A stretch of 64,000 nucleotides of DNA from Chryseobacterium sp. KLBC 52. GTDB taxonomy: Bacteria; Bacteroidota; Bacteroidia; Flavobacteriales; Weeksellaceae. Shown piece after piece: positions 25,691-33,083 of this stretch; within the stretch, counting starts at the first letter, position 1; every line of letters begins with the position of its first letter. The translations under genes and the position numbers were made by a program. The notes under the pieces were generated by a model, which made no database searches, was not told the DNA's origin, and saw nothing but the letters and a program-made list of their open reading frames with translations. The stretch covers positions 310,001 to 374,000 of the forward strand of contig NZ_QDFZ01000001.1 in NCBI RefSeq assembly GCF_003347605.1, read 5' to 3'.

Positions 25691-26719
25691 TTATTGGGGG
25701 ATAATCTCGTATTGAAGGGTGGTGGAATATTCTTCCGATTTGGCATTAATCAGTCTTTCATCATTGGCTTTGGTGGAATATCTGATATCGTAATATAAGC
25801 TTGAATTTCCGGTGGAGCCTCCAGTCGCAATAAGCTGGGGAGAAGCACTCAGCAGGATAGGATATACATTCCCATTGTTTCCGGAAACGGGGATGAGATT
25901 CATTTTTACGGTTCCTAAGGGAATGTAGTTTCCGGCCGGAGAGCTGAACTGCCCCTGAAGAGAGCGTAATTTGATCTGGTAATTGGTATTGCTTTTTACA
26001 ATCAGTCCATTGGAATAAGTAACACTTACTCCGTTGACATAATCCGACATGCTTTTAAATTCCAGTGATCCGTTGACCGCTTTTGCGGAAAATTGAAGCG
26101 ACATCTCGGGGACATCGGTCGGACTTCCGCTGAGTGGTCCTATGTGGAACTGAAAAATGTGATCTCCTCTGCCAATAATATTGTTGTACTGATCATACGC
26201 CGTAAACTGTACCGGAGCGTTAAATCGGGTCCAGGAAGGGTAGCTTCCCAGATAAGATCCTCCCATAACGGTCAGGCTGTATTTTACCTGCAGGTTATAA
26301 TAACCGTTGGGCTGTGGGGGCTGATTGTACAACGCTGCATTGGACTGTGGAATTAAAAAGACTTCCTGGTTGGCCTGAAGAAAAGTATTTAACGGCATTC
26401 CGATCTGAGGAATGGTGGGCACAGGTCCCGGATAAGCCTGTCCTGAAGTGGAAACCGGTTGAAATGATATTTTGTTGGCAGGCATTGTATAATTTCCGTC
26501 CGTAGAAGTGATAGGCTGCTTCAGCTTCATGGATATTTTCCAGTAAGGAATATTAAATGCGCCGTTACCAGCCAGCGTAAAGGTATAAGCATCGGGATTG
26601 GTATTTCCGCTGTAGGAATTAATCTGCAGGTAACTGTTCACCCATGAGTTGTAATTGATCTGTGAGAAGCAGTTCAGGGAAATCAACAGAAAGAAACAGA
26701 AGAGTTTTTTACTATTCAT
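25691..26719 (-). CDS. Large pilin- or adhesin-like secreted subunit
   Basis: A 342-residue exported protein (signal peptide MNSKKLFCFFLLISLNCFSQ), beta-rich and low in charge, with many Ser, Asn, Gly and Pro. It ends in a strand EYSTTLQYEIIPQ that resembles the C-termini of the two small subunits of the locus (YTIISQ and LTLISQ). Its size and place between chaperone and usher suggest a tip adhesin. It overlaps the chaperone gene by 8 bases. There is no named domain; the function is inferred from context. Confidence 0.6.
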   Translation of the reverse strand: MNSKKLFCFFLLISLNCFSQINYNSWVNSYLQINSYSGNTNPDAYTFTLAGNGAFNIPYWKISMKLKQPITSTDGNYTMPANKISFQPVSTSGQAYPGPVPTIPQIGMPLNTFLQANQEVFLIPQSNAALYNQPPQPNGYYNLQVKYSLTVMGGSYLGSYPSWTRFNAPVQFTAYDQYNNIIGRGDHIFQFHIGPLSGSPTDVPEMSLQFSAKAVNGSLEFKSMSDYVNGVSVTYSNGLIVKSNTNYQIKLRSLQGQFSSPAGNYIPLGTVKMNLIPVSGNNGNVYPILLSASPQLIATGGSTGNSSLYYDIRYSTKANDERLINAKSEEYSTTLQYEIIPQ

Positions 26720-27515
26720 AGCTGAAACTTAATTCTCCTAATTCCAGATTGTTGTTGTCTCCATAATCAATCATTACAGAAGCGGTGTACTTTCCTTTTT
26801 CAAGGCTTGCCGGAAGAGGGATATCCATTTCTCTTTTATTTCCGGGCATGGAGTAAAAGATAACGGGATCCAGTGATACTTTTTTTCCGGTTTGGGTATT
26901 CACAAAGTCAGTGTATATTTTTCCGTCACCCCATACATCACCCTGATTTTCAAAAAAGAGGTTGATTGTATTGGTTGTTTTTCCGTATACCAGATTCTGG
27001 ATTTCAAGTTTTTTCGTTTTGGCGGCAGGCAGCTTGTGGAATAATTTGATTCCTGAGCGGATGCTTACCTTGATATTGGCGCCTTTATGATCCACATCAT
27101 CTACCGGATTCATCTGGCTTACATACAAAACGGCCGTATGGGTAGGCAGTTGATTGGAAAGCGTATTAGGAACGGTAATGGTAACCTCGATATCTTTTTT
27201 TTCTCCCGGAGCCAGCGTGAAGTAATTCTCTTCTTTTTTGACTGAAACCCAACTTGCGCAGGAAGTGGGAAGGGTATTGGCGGGATACGTTACATTCTCA
27301 CCTTTGCCGTCATATTCCCAGTCTCCTAAACTTACAGCGAGGTCCAGAGAATTTTTGGCACTTACATTCGTTACCGTTATTATCTGGGTATTGCTGTTTC
27401 CGTTTCCCGACTCAAAGTACAGTCTTGGCGGTGAAACCGAAACTCCTGTTTGTGCATATCCGTGAAAAGATAATAGGAAAAGAAGACTGAAAAGGAGAAG
27501 AGAAAGTCTGCTCAT
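26712..27515 (-). CDS. PapD-like periplasmic chaperone
   Basis: A 267-residue protein with a signal peptide (to about residue 21, GYAQ) and an N-terminal Ig-like domain that starts VSVSPPRLYFESGNGNSNTQIITVTN, the usual opening of fimbrial chaperones, with PGEKKDIEVTITVP ahead of the strand THTAVLYVSQ (FG region). A second Ig-like domain runs from about residue 165 to the end. In chaperone-usher systems such proteins hold pilus subunits through donor-strand complementation and deliver them to the usher. Neighbours on both sides are subunit-like and usher-like proteins. Confidence 0.72.
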   Translation of the reverse strand: MSRLSLLLFSLLFLLSFHGYAQTGVSVSPPRLYFESGNGNSNTQIITVTNVSAKNSLDLAVSLGDWEYDGKGENVTYPANTLPTSCASWVSVKKEENYFTLAPGEKKDIEVTITVPNTLSNQLPTHTAVLYVSQMNPVDDVDHKGANIKVSIRSGIKLFHKLPAAKTKKLEIQNLVYGKTTNTINLFFENQGDVWGDGKIYTDFVNTQTGKKVSLDPVIFYSMPGNKREMDIPLPASLEKGKYTASVMIDYGDNNNLELGELSFSYE

Positions 27516-27539
27516 GACGGAGATTAGTTTTTAAATGTT

Positions 27540-27572
27540 GATAAAGTGCTGGGGTAGGTACAACACTTTATC
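27540..27572 (-). promoter_or_regulatory. Intercistronic hairpin between small pilin and chaperone genes
   Basis: A perfect 9-bp stem GATAAAGTG/CACTTTATC with a 15-base loop lies in the 75-base gap after the pilin stop. There is no T-run on the coding side, so it looks like a transcript-stabilising or processing hairpin that would keep pilin mRNA in excess. Confidence 0.5.
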
Positions 27573-27590
27573 ATTACATAATGATAGCTA

Positions 27591-28112
27591 TTATTGAGAA
27601 ATAATGGTATACGTAAGTTCAGTAGTGTATACTGTAGGATCTTGTCCGGCAATATAATTGTTCAGGTACTTATTATCTCCGGCTCCTTTGTATTCAATGT
27701 TAATTTTTTTGTCTACACCTCCGGTAGAAGAAGTTACCAAAGTAGCTTCGTTAGTTGATAATTGTACATTCTGAGCATATTGAGCACCGTTTACAGCGTC
27801 AGAACCTGCGCTTGCTTTAATCTGGATGGTGTTAGCCTGGATGTTTTTCCCTCCATACTCTAATACATCGTTACCCCCTCTTACTTTTACCTGGAATCCT
27901 CCTGTGCTGTAAATGCTTAAATGATCTGCGTTTACAGAAGATACACCGTTGGCATAGTCATCTTTAGTGATGTAGTCTAAATTAACGACTTTTTGAGCGT
28001 TGTTAACAACAAGAGTCTGGATAGGCTTAAGTCTGACATTCAGCGTAACATTTTGTGCCTGTAATGTTGAGAATCCAAGGATAGCAAAAGATGCTAAGAT
28101 AAAATTTTTCAT
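27591..28112 (-). CDS. Major pilin-like small secreted subunit
   Basis: A 173-residue protein with a signal peptide (MKNFILASFAILGFSTLQAQ), then a single beta-sandwich-like domain: VTLNVRLKPIQTLVV, STGGFQVKVRGG and the C-terminal strand TTELTYTIISQ. No Cys pair is present. The N-terminal motif LNVRLxPxQxL is shared with the 28427-28843 protein. As the first gene of the chaperone/usher unit, with a hairpin behind it, it is the best candidate for the major structural subunit. It is not a family I can name. Confidence 0.62.
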   Translation of the reverse strand: MKNFILASFAILGFSTLQAQNVTLNVRLKPIQTLVVNNAQKVVNLDYITKDDYANGVSSVNADHLSIYSTGGFQVKVRGGNDVLEYGGKNIQANTIQIKASAGSDAVNGAQYAQNVQLSTNEATLVTSSTGGVDKKINIEYKGAGDNKYLNNYIAGQDPTVYTTELTYTIISQ

Positions 28113-28426
28113 AAGGTTAAAGACGTTTTTTTGTATTAATTGTTTTTAAAATTGCGGATGCAAAGGTAAATACAAAGAACTTCAGGGCCTTTGTGAAAAG
28201 ATACTTATTATTTGTGAATTTTTACGAAGAAATAGGCGCGCACCAAGTAATACTTTTTATGAATAATTACATAAAAAGTATCATTTAAATGTTGATAAAA
28301 TCACCATAAAGTAAAAAGAATGCTTTATTAATCTTAAACATTAATTTTACTTAATATATAGGGAATGAATAAATTGCAAGATTGTTATTCAATGCATAGT
28401 TGTTTTTTTAGACCTTGCTTTATTTT
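28113..28426. other. Gene-free promoter region upstream of the pilus operon
   Basis: This 314-base AT-rich gap carries a -7 element at 28161-28168 and no coding frame. A short inversion (ACTTTTTATGnATAATTACATAAAAAGT, 28251-28280) could be an operator or a transcription end for the gene to the right. Confidence 0.4.
28161..28168 (-). promoter_or_regulatory. -7 promoter element TACCTTTG for the pilus operon
   Basis: An exact TAnnTTTG match on the minus strand followed by C, 49 bases upstream of the major pilin ATG. A clear -33 TTTG at normal spacing is not seen, so activation (for instance by the linked AraC protein) would be plausible. Confidence 0.5.
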
Positions 28427-28843
28427 TTACTGAGAAATTAGAGTTAATATTAAAAAATTTTCGTCGTCACTTCTGTTGACACTTAAATTTTCCATAGCAT
28501 TTTCAATCTCATGTTGGATAGGATATTGCTCCTGAACCACTCCTTTAGAATGGTTGATAAGAGGATATTCTTCAAACTTTTCTCTGTTACTTCCGGAATT
28601 ACCGGTTGTACTGCGATATTCATCATATTTTGCATTCAGCTGAAACCCTGTCGGACTTGAGATGGTTACAGACTGAACCTCCCGGAAGGAAGACTCATTC
28701 CCATCGTCCGAAAATCCTGAGCCTATAGCAAGCATCTGTACCGGATAAAGCCTTACGTTAAGCCTTAAACCGTCTGCTGCCTGGCCAAATGATTTTGTAA
28801 TAGCAAAATAGAACAAAATGAATATAATGTACTTTGCAAGCAT
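28427..28843 (-). CDS. Second small pilin-like secreted protein
   Basis: A 138-residue protein beginning MLAKYIIFILFYFAITKSFGQ (signal peptide), followed by LRLNVRLYPVQMLAIG, clearly related to the N-terminus of the major pilin-like protein, and ending DENFLILTLISQ. I chose the ATG at 28843, which puts the signal sequence at the N-terminus; the ATG at 28888 would add 15 residues. It follows the AraC gene on the same strand and is separated from the main pilus genes by a 314-base promoter region. It could be a minor subunit or a regulated first pilin. Confidence 0.6.
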   Translation of the reverse strand: MLAKYIIFILFYFAITKSFGQAADGLRLNVRLYPVQMLAIGSGFSDDGNESSFREVQSVTISSPTGFQLNAKYDEYRSTTGNSGSNREKFEEYPLINHSKGVVQEQYPIQHEIENAMENLSVNRSDDENFLILTLISQ

Positions 28844-28889
28844 ATAACCTGTATTTTTCCCCAAAAGGTTACTTATGTAAATATACAAA

Positions 28890-29720
28890 TTATTTCATTT
28901 CTGAGGGATTTTTTCCGGTATGTTTTTTAATAAAATTGGTAAAATTTCCTTCATTGCTGAAACCCAGATCATAAGATATTTCAGAGATGGTGGAATTTGA
29001 AAAATTCAGGGCTTTTCTGCATTCGGTAATGAGTTTTTCAATGATGATATGCTTGGCGGTTTTGCCCAGTACATACTCTGTCATCTCAGTCAGTTTCCTG
29101 GATGAGATATTAAGTTCTTCCGCATAATAAGCCACTTTCTTTGCCTTTTTGTAATCTCTTTGCAGCAGAATTTTGAACCGGTTGACATAGTACATATAGT
29201 CAAATTTGATATCCTTCTTGATTTCTTCGGTGGGAATATGTAAAAGGGCGTCCAGCATCAGCCTTTCTATGGCATTATGGGCAGCAGCTATATATAAGCT
29301 TTCATCCTTTTTCCGGAAACTTTCCATACGTTCCAGGAATATCACCCTCATCTGTTCTGCATTGAAGAAAGGAGCGATAAATATTTCAGAATTATAATTA
29401 TAAAAAAGCTGGGAATTGATAAAAAGGCTGTCTTTGGTTGATCTTTCATAAAAACTGGATGAAAAGGCAATGGAATACACGTCCGATCTTTTGGTTTCCC
29501 CAAAAACGATTTTCTTTTGTGGCCCTACAAAGGCGATATTTCCCCCTTTTAACGGGTAAGGAACATTATCTATGGTTAACTGGATATCTTCCAGAATGAT
29601 ATAGATGCAAAAATATTCCAGGGTATTGAATTCTCTTTTGTTTTTATTTCTATTGATAAGGTAATCTAAACGATTGATACTGAATCCTATATTTTTTAAC
29701 TGATCCGTTATTCTGTACAT
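28890..29720 (-). CDS. AraC-family transcriptional regulator
   Basis: A 276-residue protein with an N-terminal cupin-like ligand-binding half (LKGGNIAFVGPQKKI about residues 57-70) and a C-terminal double helix-turn-helix (about 175-276), ending STISEISYDLGFSNEGNFTNFIKKHTGKNPSEMK, the classic AraC signature. It sits immediately upstream of the small pilin-like gene on the same strand and is the obvious candidate regulator of the pilus locus. The 200 bases upstream to 29930 contain no convincing gene. Confidence 0.85.
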   Translation of the reverse strand: MYRITDQLKNIGFSINRLDYLINRNKNKREFNTLEYFCIYIILEDIQLTIDNVPYPLKGGNIAFVGPQKKIVFGETKRSDVYSIAFSSSFYERSTKDSLFINSQLFYNYNSEIFIAPFFNAEQMRVIFLERMESFRKKDESLYIAAAHNAIERLMLDALLHIPTEEIKKDIKFDYMYYVNRFKILLQRDYKKAKKVAYYAEELNISSRKLTEMTEYVLGKTAKHIIIEKLITECRKALNFSNSTISEISYDLGFSNEGNFTNFIKKHTGKNPSEMK

Positions 29721-29929
29721 ACATTGTTAGTCATTCTGTCCAAGAAAAATTCTTGCAAATTATTATATAAATATAAAAAATTTACCAAATATTGAGTTTC
29801 AAAGAAAAAAATTAAGTTGATCTGTTCGTGAAAATACCCGGTGGCTTTATGACCATCCGGGTATCGTTTTATCCTTTTTTGATTTTTAGTTGAATGATAT
29901 ACAGCTTTATAGCTGTTGATGTTCAAAAA

Positions 29930-30478
29930 TCATGGGTTTATATCTGCAGGTACTGATGTCACTCTGCACATCCACCTTCTCAGCCTCCATACGGGTAAAT
30001 ACACAAAAATAACAGACAAAATTCCCGCCAGGGTTCCCACTAACACAGCCATTGCCGTTGCGTCCAGTTTATAATCTTTTGAGAAATTATACTGTCCTAT
30101 AAACAGCAGCGACAATACCAATAAGCCGGTAATCAATCCGTGTATAATGCTAAGCCTGGTCATGAGTTTTTTTATATTCAGCTGTTCGTCTAGTGTAAAC
30201 TCTATGGCTTGCTGGCTGGCGGCATCCGTTACTCTTTTGATGATATCAATGGTAAGAACTACCGGAAGGAAGATCGCCATCGGCAGGGTAAGACGGGCCA
30301 GGTTTTGGGTTCCTGAGAAAAAATGGGTGTAGCCCAATTCTTTGAAACTGGCATAGGCAATAATGAAATTAAAAAATACGTTCGGAAGGACATAATAAAT
30401 CGTCCGCTTAATGAGAAAGCGTTTGAGGGTAGTCTTTTTTATAGGTTTTGGCTTCGGAGGCTTTATTTTAAATTTCAT
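29930..30478 (-). CDS. Membrane protein with four predicted helices, last gene of the lipid cluster
   Basis: A 182-residue protein with a basic N-terminus (MKFKIKPPKPKPIKKTTLKR) and four hydrophobic segments (about 31-50, 63-82, 113-131, 143-166). I do not recognise its family. It overlaps the acyltransferase gene upstream by 4 bases, so it belongs to the same operon. It may anchor the enzymes or help move a lipid; this is inference. Confidence 0.6.
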   Translation of the reverse strand: MKFKIKPPKPKPIKKTTLKRFLIKRTIYYVLPNVFFNFIIAYASFKELGYTHFFSGTQNLARLTLPMAIFLPVVLTIDIIKRVTDAASQQAIEFTLDEQLNIKKLMTRLSIIHGLITGLLVLSLLFIGQYNFSKDYKLDATAMAVLVGTLAGILSVIFVYLPVWRLRRWMCRVTSVPADINP

Positions 30479-31728
30479 AGAGGGGTGGTCAGCAGCTCAA
30501 TGGCTCTGTTTTTTATCAGATGAGCTTCTTCTTTGGGAAGAAAATTTTCATTGGACATGAATGTAAAGTCCATCTGCTGGTTGTACGTGCTGGTCACTAA
30601 AGTATTTGAGTTCAGCCATGGGAAGGCCACGGTAGGACTAAAGACTGTTTCCAGACTGAAATTTTTGTAATCATTCGGGATATTGATCTTTCCCATATTG
30701 GATAAGGTAATATCGTGCCCGCCTTCACTGGATTTCAGCATGTTGATCATACGCTCTACAACAGGATGCATATGTTCACCCATCCAAAGGAGTTCGCGGG
30801 CTTCCATTTTATTGATTTTTTCTGTAAGGTTTTTTTTGATCTCCCTGGCATTGCCCATTACATCATTATTTTTTTTCCTGATGGAAAGCTCTACGGTTGG
30901 GGCAAAAGCAAATAAATAGTCTTCTTTAATTTCCGGAATAAAATGACGTACGTCCACAGGACTGATTACTTTGCCTTTGGCGCGGTTTCCCTGAATATCA
31001 CGGAACGCCTGCATCACCGATGAACACAGCAAAGCATGGACAGAAATAGCGTTGGCTTTACATTTTTCAGTGATTATTTTCGTTTCTTCCGGAGTCATTT
31101 TCCAGTGAATAGTGTAGTTTTTCCCCTGATTTCTCTTTTTACTTTTTCGCTGGATGGAAAAGAAAATTTTGGCAAACAGCAGGTAAAGGGCAGCCTTATA
31201 TTTTTTTATTCCGATGTTAAAATCCGAAGGCAGGAAATCATCAACTGATTCAAAAGCAACATAAGGAATTAATGGCCCATATGGATTGTCCAGCAAGCTT
31301 AAAAGTTCACGTAGTAAAGTGACCCCGGTGGTTCCATCGGATATGCAGTGAGGCATGATCCAAAGAATTTCGGAGGTATCCTGTCCTTTTACCCATACCA
31401 CTTCGGCCAGTGGTTTTTTGGGCGTTTCAAAAAGTTTAAACCATCCTTTTTCGGATTCTTTGAGCCAGTCATCGTCTGTTGTACGTTCTACAATGCGAAG
31501 CGGAATAGGTTCAATATCTTTCTGCCCCATAAAATAAGGATAGTTTCCGATCTTATGATCAATATTCGTTCTTAGAATAGGATGTTTCTGCTGGATTCTT
31601 ATTAAAGCCGTTTTAAAATTTTCTTCAGGAATCTCTCCCTTGATTCTTGCGGTATAAATGCAGTTTAAGGGGGTTTCCGGATCTACATACATGATCCTTT
31701 CCACCATCATTAAAGGTCTTTTGATCAT
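30475..31728 (-). CDS. Condensation/PapA-like acyltransferase (second of a pair)
   Basis: A 417-residue protein of the chloramphenicol-acetyltransferase-like condensation superfamily (NRPS condensation, PapA, wax ester synthase relatives). The catalytic motif is HCISDG (MPHCISDGTTG, about residue 137), with the conserved SPVDVRHF later. No carrier or adenylation domain is attached. It overlaps its paralogue by 4 bases. In this cluster it would esterify a polyketide or lipid chain to an alcohol, amine or sugar; the acceptor is unknown. Confidence 0.78.
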   Translation of the reverse strand: MIKRPLMMVERIMYVDPETPLNCIYTARIKGEIPEENFKTALIRIQQKHPILRTNIDHKIGNYPYFMGQKDIEPIPLRIVERTTDDDWLKESEKGWFKLFETPKKPLAEVVWVKGQDTSEILWIMPHCISDGTTGVTLLRELLSLLDNPYGPLIPYVAFESVDDFLPSDFNIGIKKYKAALYLLFAKIFFSIQRKSKKRNQGKNYTIHWKMTPEETKIITEKCKANAISVHALLCSSVMQAFRDIQGNRAKGKVISPVDVRHFIPEIKEDYLFAFAPTVELSIRKKNNDVMGNAREIKKNLTEKINKMEARELLWMGEHMHPVVERMINMLKSSEGGHDITLSNMGKINIPNDYKNFSLETVFSPTVAFPWLNSNTLVTSTYNQQMDFTFMSNENFLPKEEAHLIKNRAIELLTTPL

Positions 31729-32996
31729 GATACTGCCATTTGTTTTAGTTGAGAATGGATGACCTGCATTACCTCTTCACGAACTGCCAGCGCATCTGTG
31801 TAAGGTAAATATCCTTCGCTTCCCATGAATGAAAAATCCATTTCACCCCGGTACGTTGAGGTTACCATTGTAGTGGTATTTCCCAGCGGTCCTATTACTG
31901 ACGGACTGAAAATCGTATCTACCGTAAACTCCTTGTACTCATGAGGAATCTGAATGCGTCCCAGATTGGAAAACATACAATCGTTGGAGGATTTTCCGTT
32001 CTTCAGCAGCCTGGTGAAATTACTCAGGGCATCATGCCCGGATTCCATGACCATCATGGTGATATAGGGATTCAGTTTTGAGGTCTTTTTTTCCACAGAT
32101 TTCTGCATGGCACGGAGATTATCCTCAAAGCTTAGCTTTTCATCAGAAGAAACTACGATCATCAGCCCGAAAGCGAAAATATGATCTTCTTTGATCTGTC
32201 CTGCAAAACGTCTGATGTCTACCGGACAGGAAACTTTATTGAAGGACTTTTCTGCTCTTACTTTTTTAAATGCCTGCAATACCGCCGCACTTAAAAATGT
32301 ATTTACCGTTACCCCCCGGGATTTGCAGTAAGTGATTAATTCTTTGCTTACCGTTTCATCCAGCTTCCAATGGATGAGGTAATCACTCTGTCTTTCCACA
32401 GCTTTTTTGCCTGTAGGAATCCATTTGATCGCGGTAGCAGCCAGTCTTCCGATAAATCTAGCTTTCAGTTTCTGTCTTCTGCTGTTCAGAATAGGGGAAG
32501 GAACCACATCCTGGATTCCCATGATCGGATTTTCTACCCCGATATCCGCAGCCGGATTGTCCAGAACGATGAGAAATTCTTTCAAAAAGGCCATTGCAGA
32601 ACCACCATCGCAAAGACAATGGTGGAACGCAAACAGCATGTCAGAAACGTCTTCCCCCTTGATCCAGATAAAATGGATCAGGGGAAATTTTTCGTAATTA
32701 AAGGTGGTGTTCCATTCCCTCCTGGATTCTTCCTGCCACTGATCTTCACTTTGTCTGGTGACAATTCTTACAGGAATAGAAACAGGTTTTTCAGGAACAT
32801 TAAACCATGGAATATTTTTTTCATCATGGCTGATTAATGCTCTTAGCCATGGGTGTTTGTTTTGAATCTGGGCTAAAGCTTGCTGGATCTCTTTTAATGT
32901 AAAAGTCCCTCTTAGTCTGAACGGAATGACCGCGTTGAAAGGTTCTTTTCCATCTCCCAGTAACATGCGTTCACCAAATAGCAATCTTCTTTTCAT
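31725..32996 (-). CDS. Condensation/PapA-like acyltransferase (first of a pair)
   Basis: A 423-residue paralogue of the next gene with a complete catalytic motif HHCLCDGGS (about residue 134) and a conserved SCPVDIRRFAG block near residue 258. Both N-termini contain a similar block (HPWLRALISHD here, HPILRTNID in the second). The two genes probably arose by duplication and would add two acyl groups, or one acyl group by a heterodimer. It starts 87 bases after the glycosyltransferase gene. Confidence 0.78.
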   Translation of the reverse strand: MKRRLLFGERMLLGDGKEPFNAVIPFRLRGTFTLKEIQQALAQIQNKHPWLRALISHDEKNIPWFNVPEKPVSIPVRIVTRQSEDQWQEESRREWNTTFNYEKFPLIHFIWIKGEDVSDMLFAFHHCLCDGGSAMAFLKEFLIVLDNPAADIGVENPIMGIQDVVPSPILNSRRQKLKARFIGRLAATAIKWIPTGKKAVERQSDYLIHWKLDETVSKELITYCKSRGVTVNTFLSAAVLQAFKKVRAEKSFNKVSCPVDIRRFAGQIKEDHIFAFGLMIVVSSDEKLSFEDNLRAMQKSVEKKTSKLNPYITMMVMESGHDALSNFTRLLKNGKSSNDCMFSNLGRIQIPHEYKEFTVDTIFSPSVIGPLGNTTTMVTSTYRGEMDFSFMGSEGYLPYTDALAVREEVMQVIHSQLKQMAVS

Positions 32997-33083
32997 ATAC
33001 TGATATCTATCTTTTTTAAGGTCTGATGAATCACAGTGTAGTCATCTGCCTTAGTATTTCAAAATTATTTTGGTTTCATGAGC

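Noticed and set aside
29708..29926. A 72-codon minus-strand frame upstream of the AraC gene.
   Set aside because: It overlaps the AraC start, has no recognisable features and reads like translated promoter DNA.
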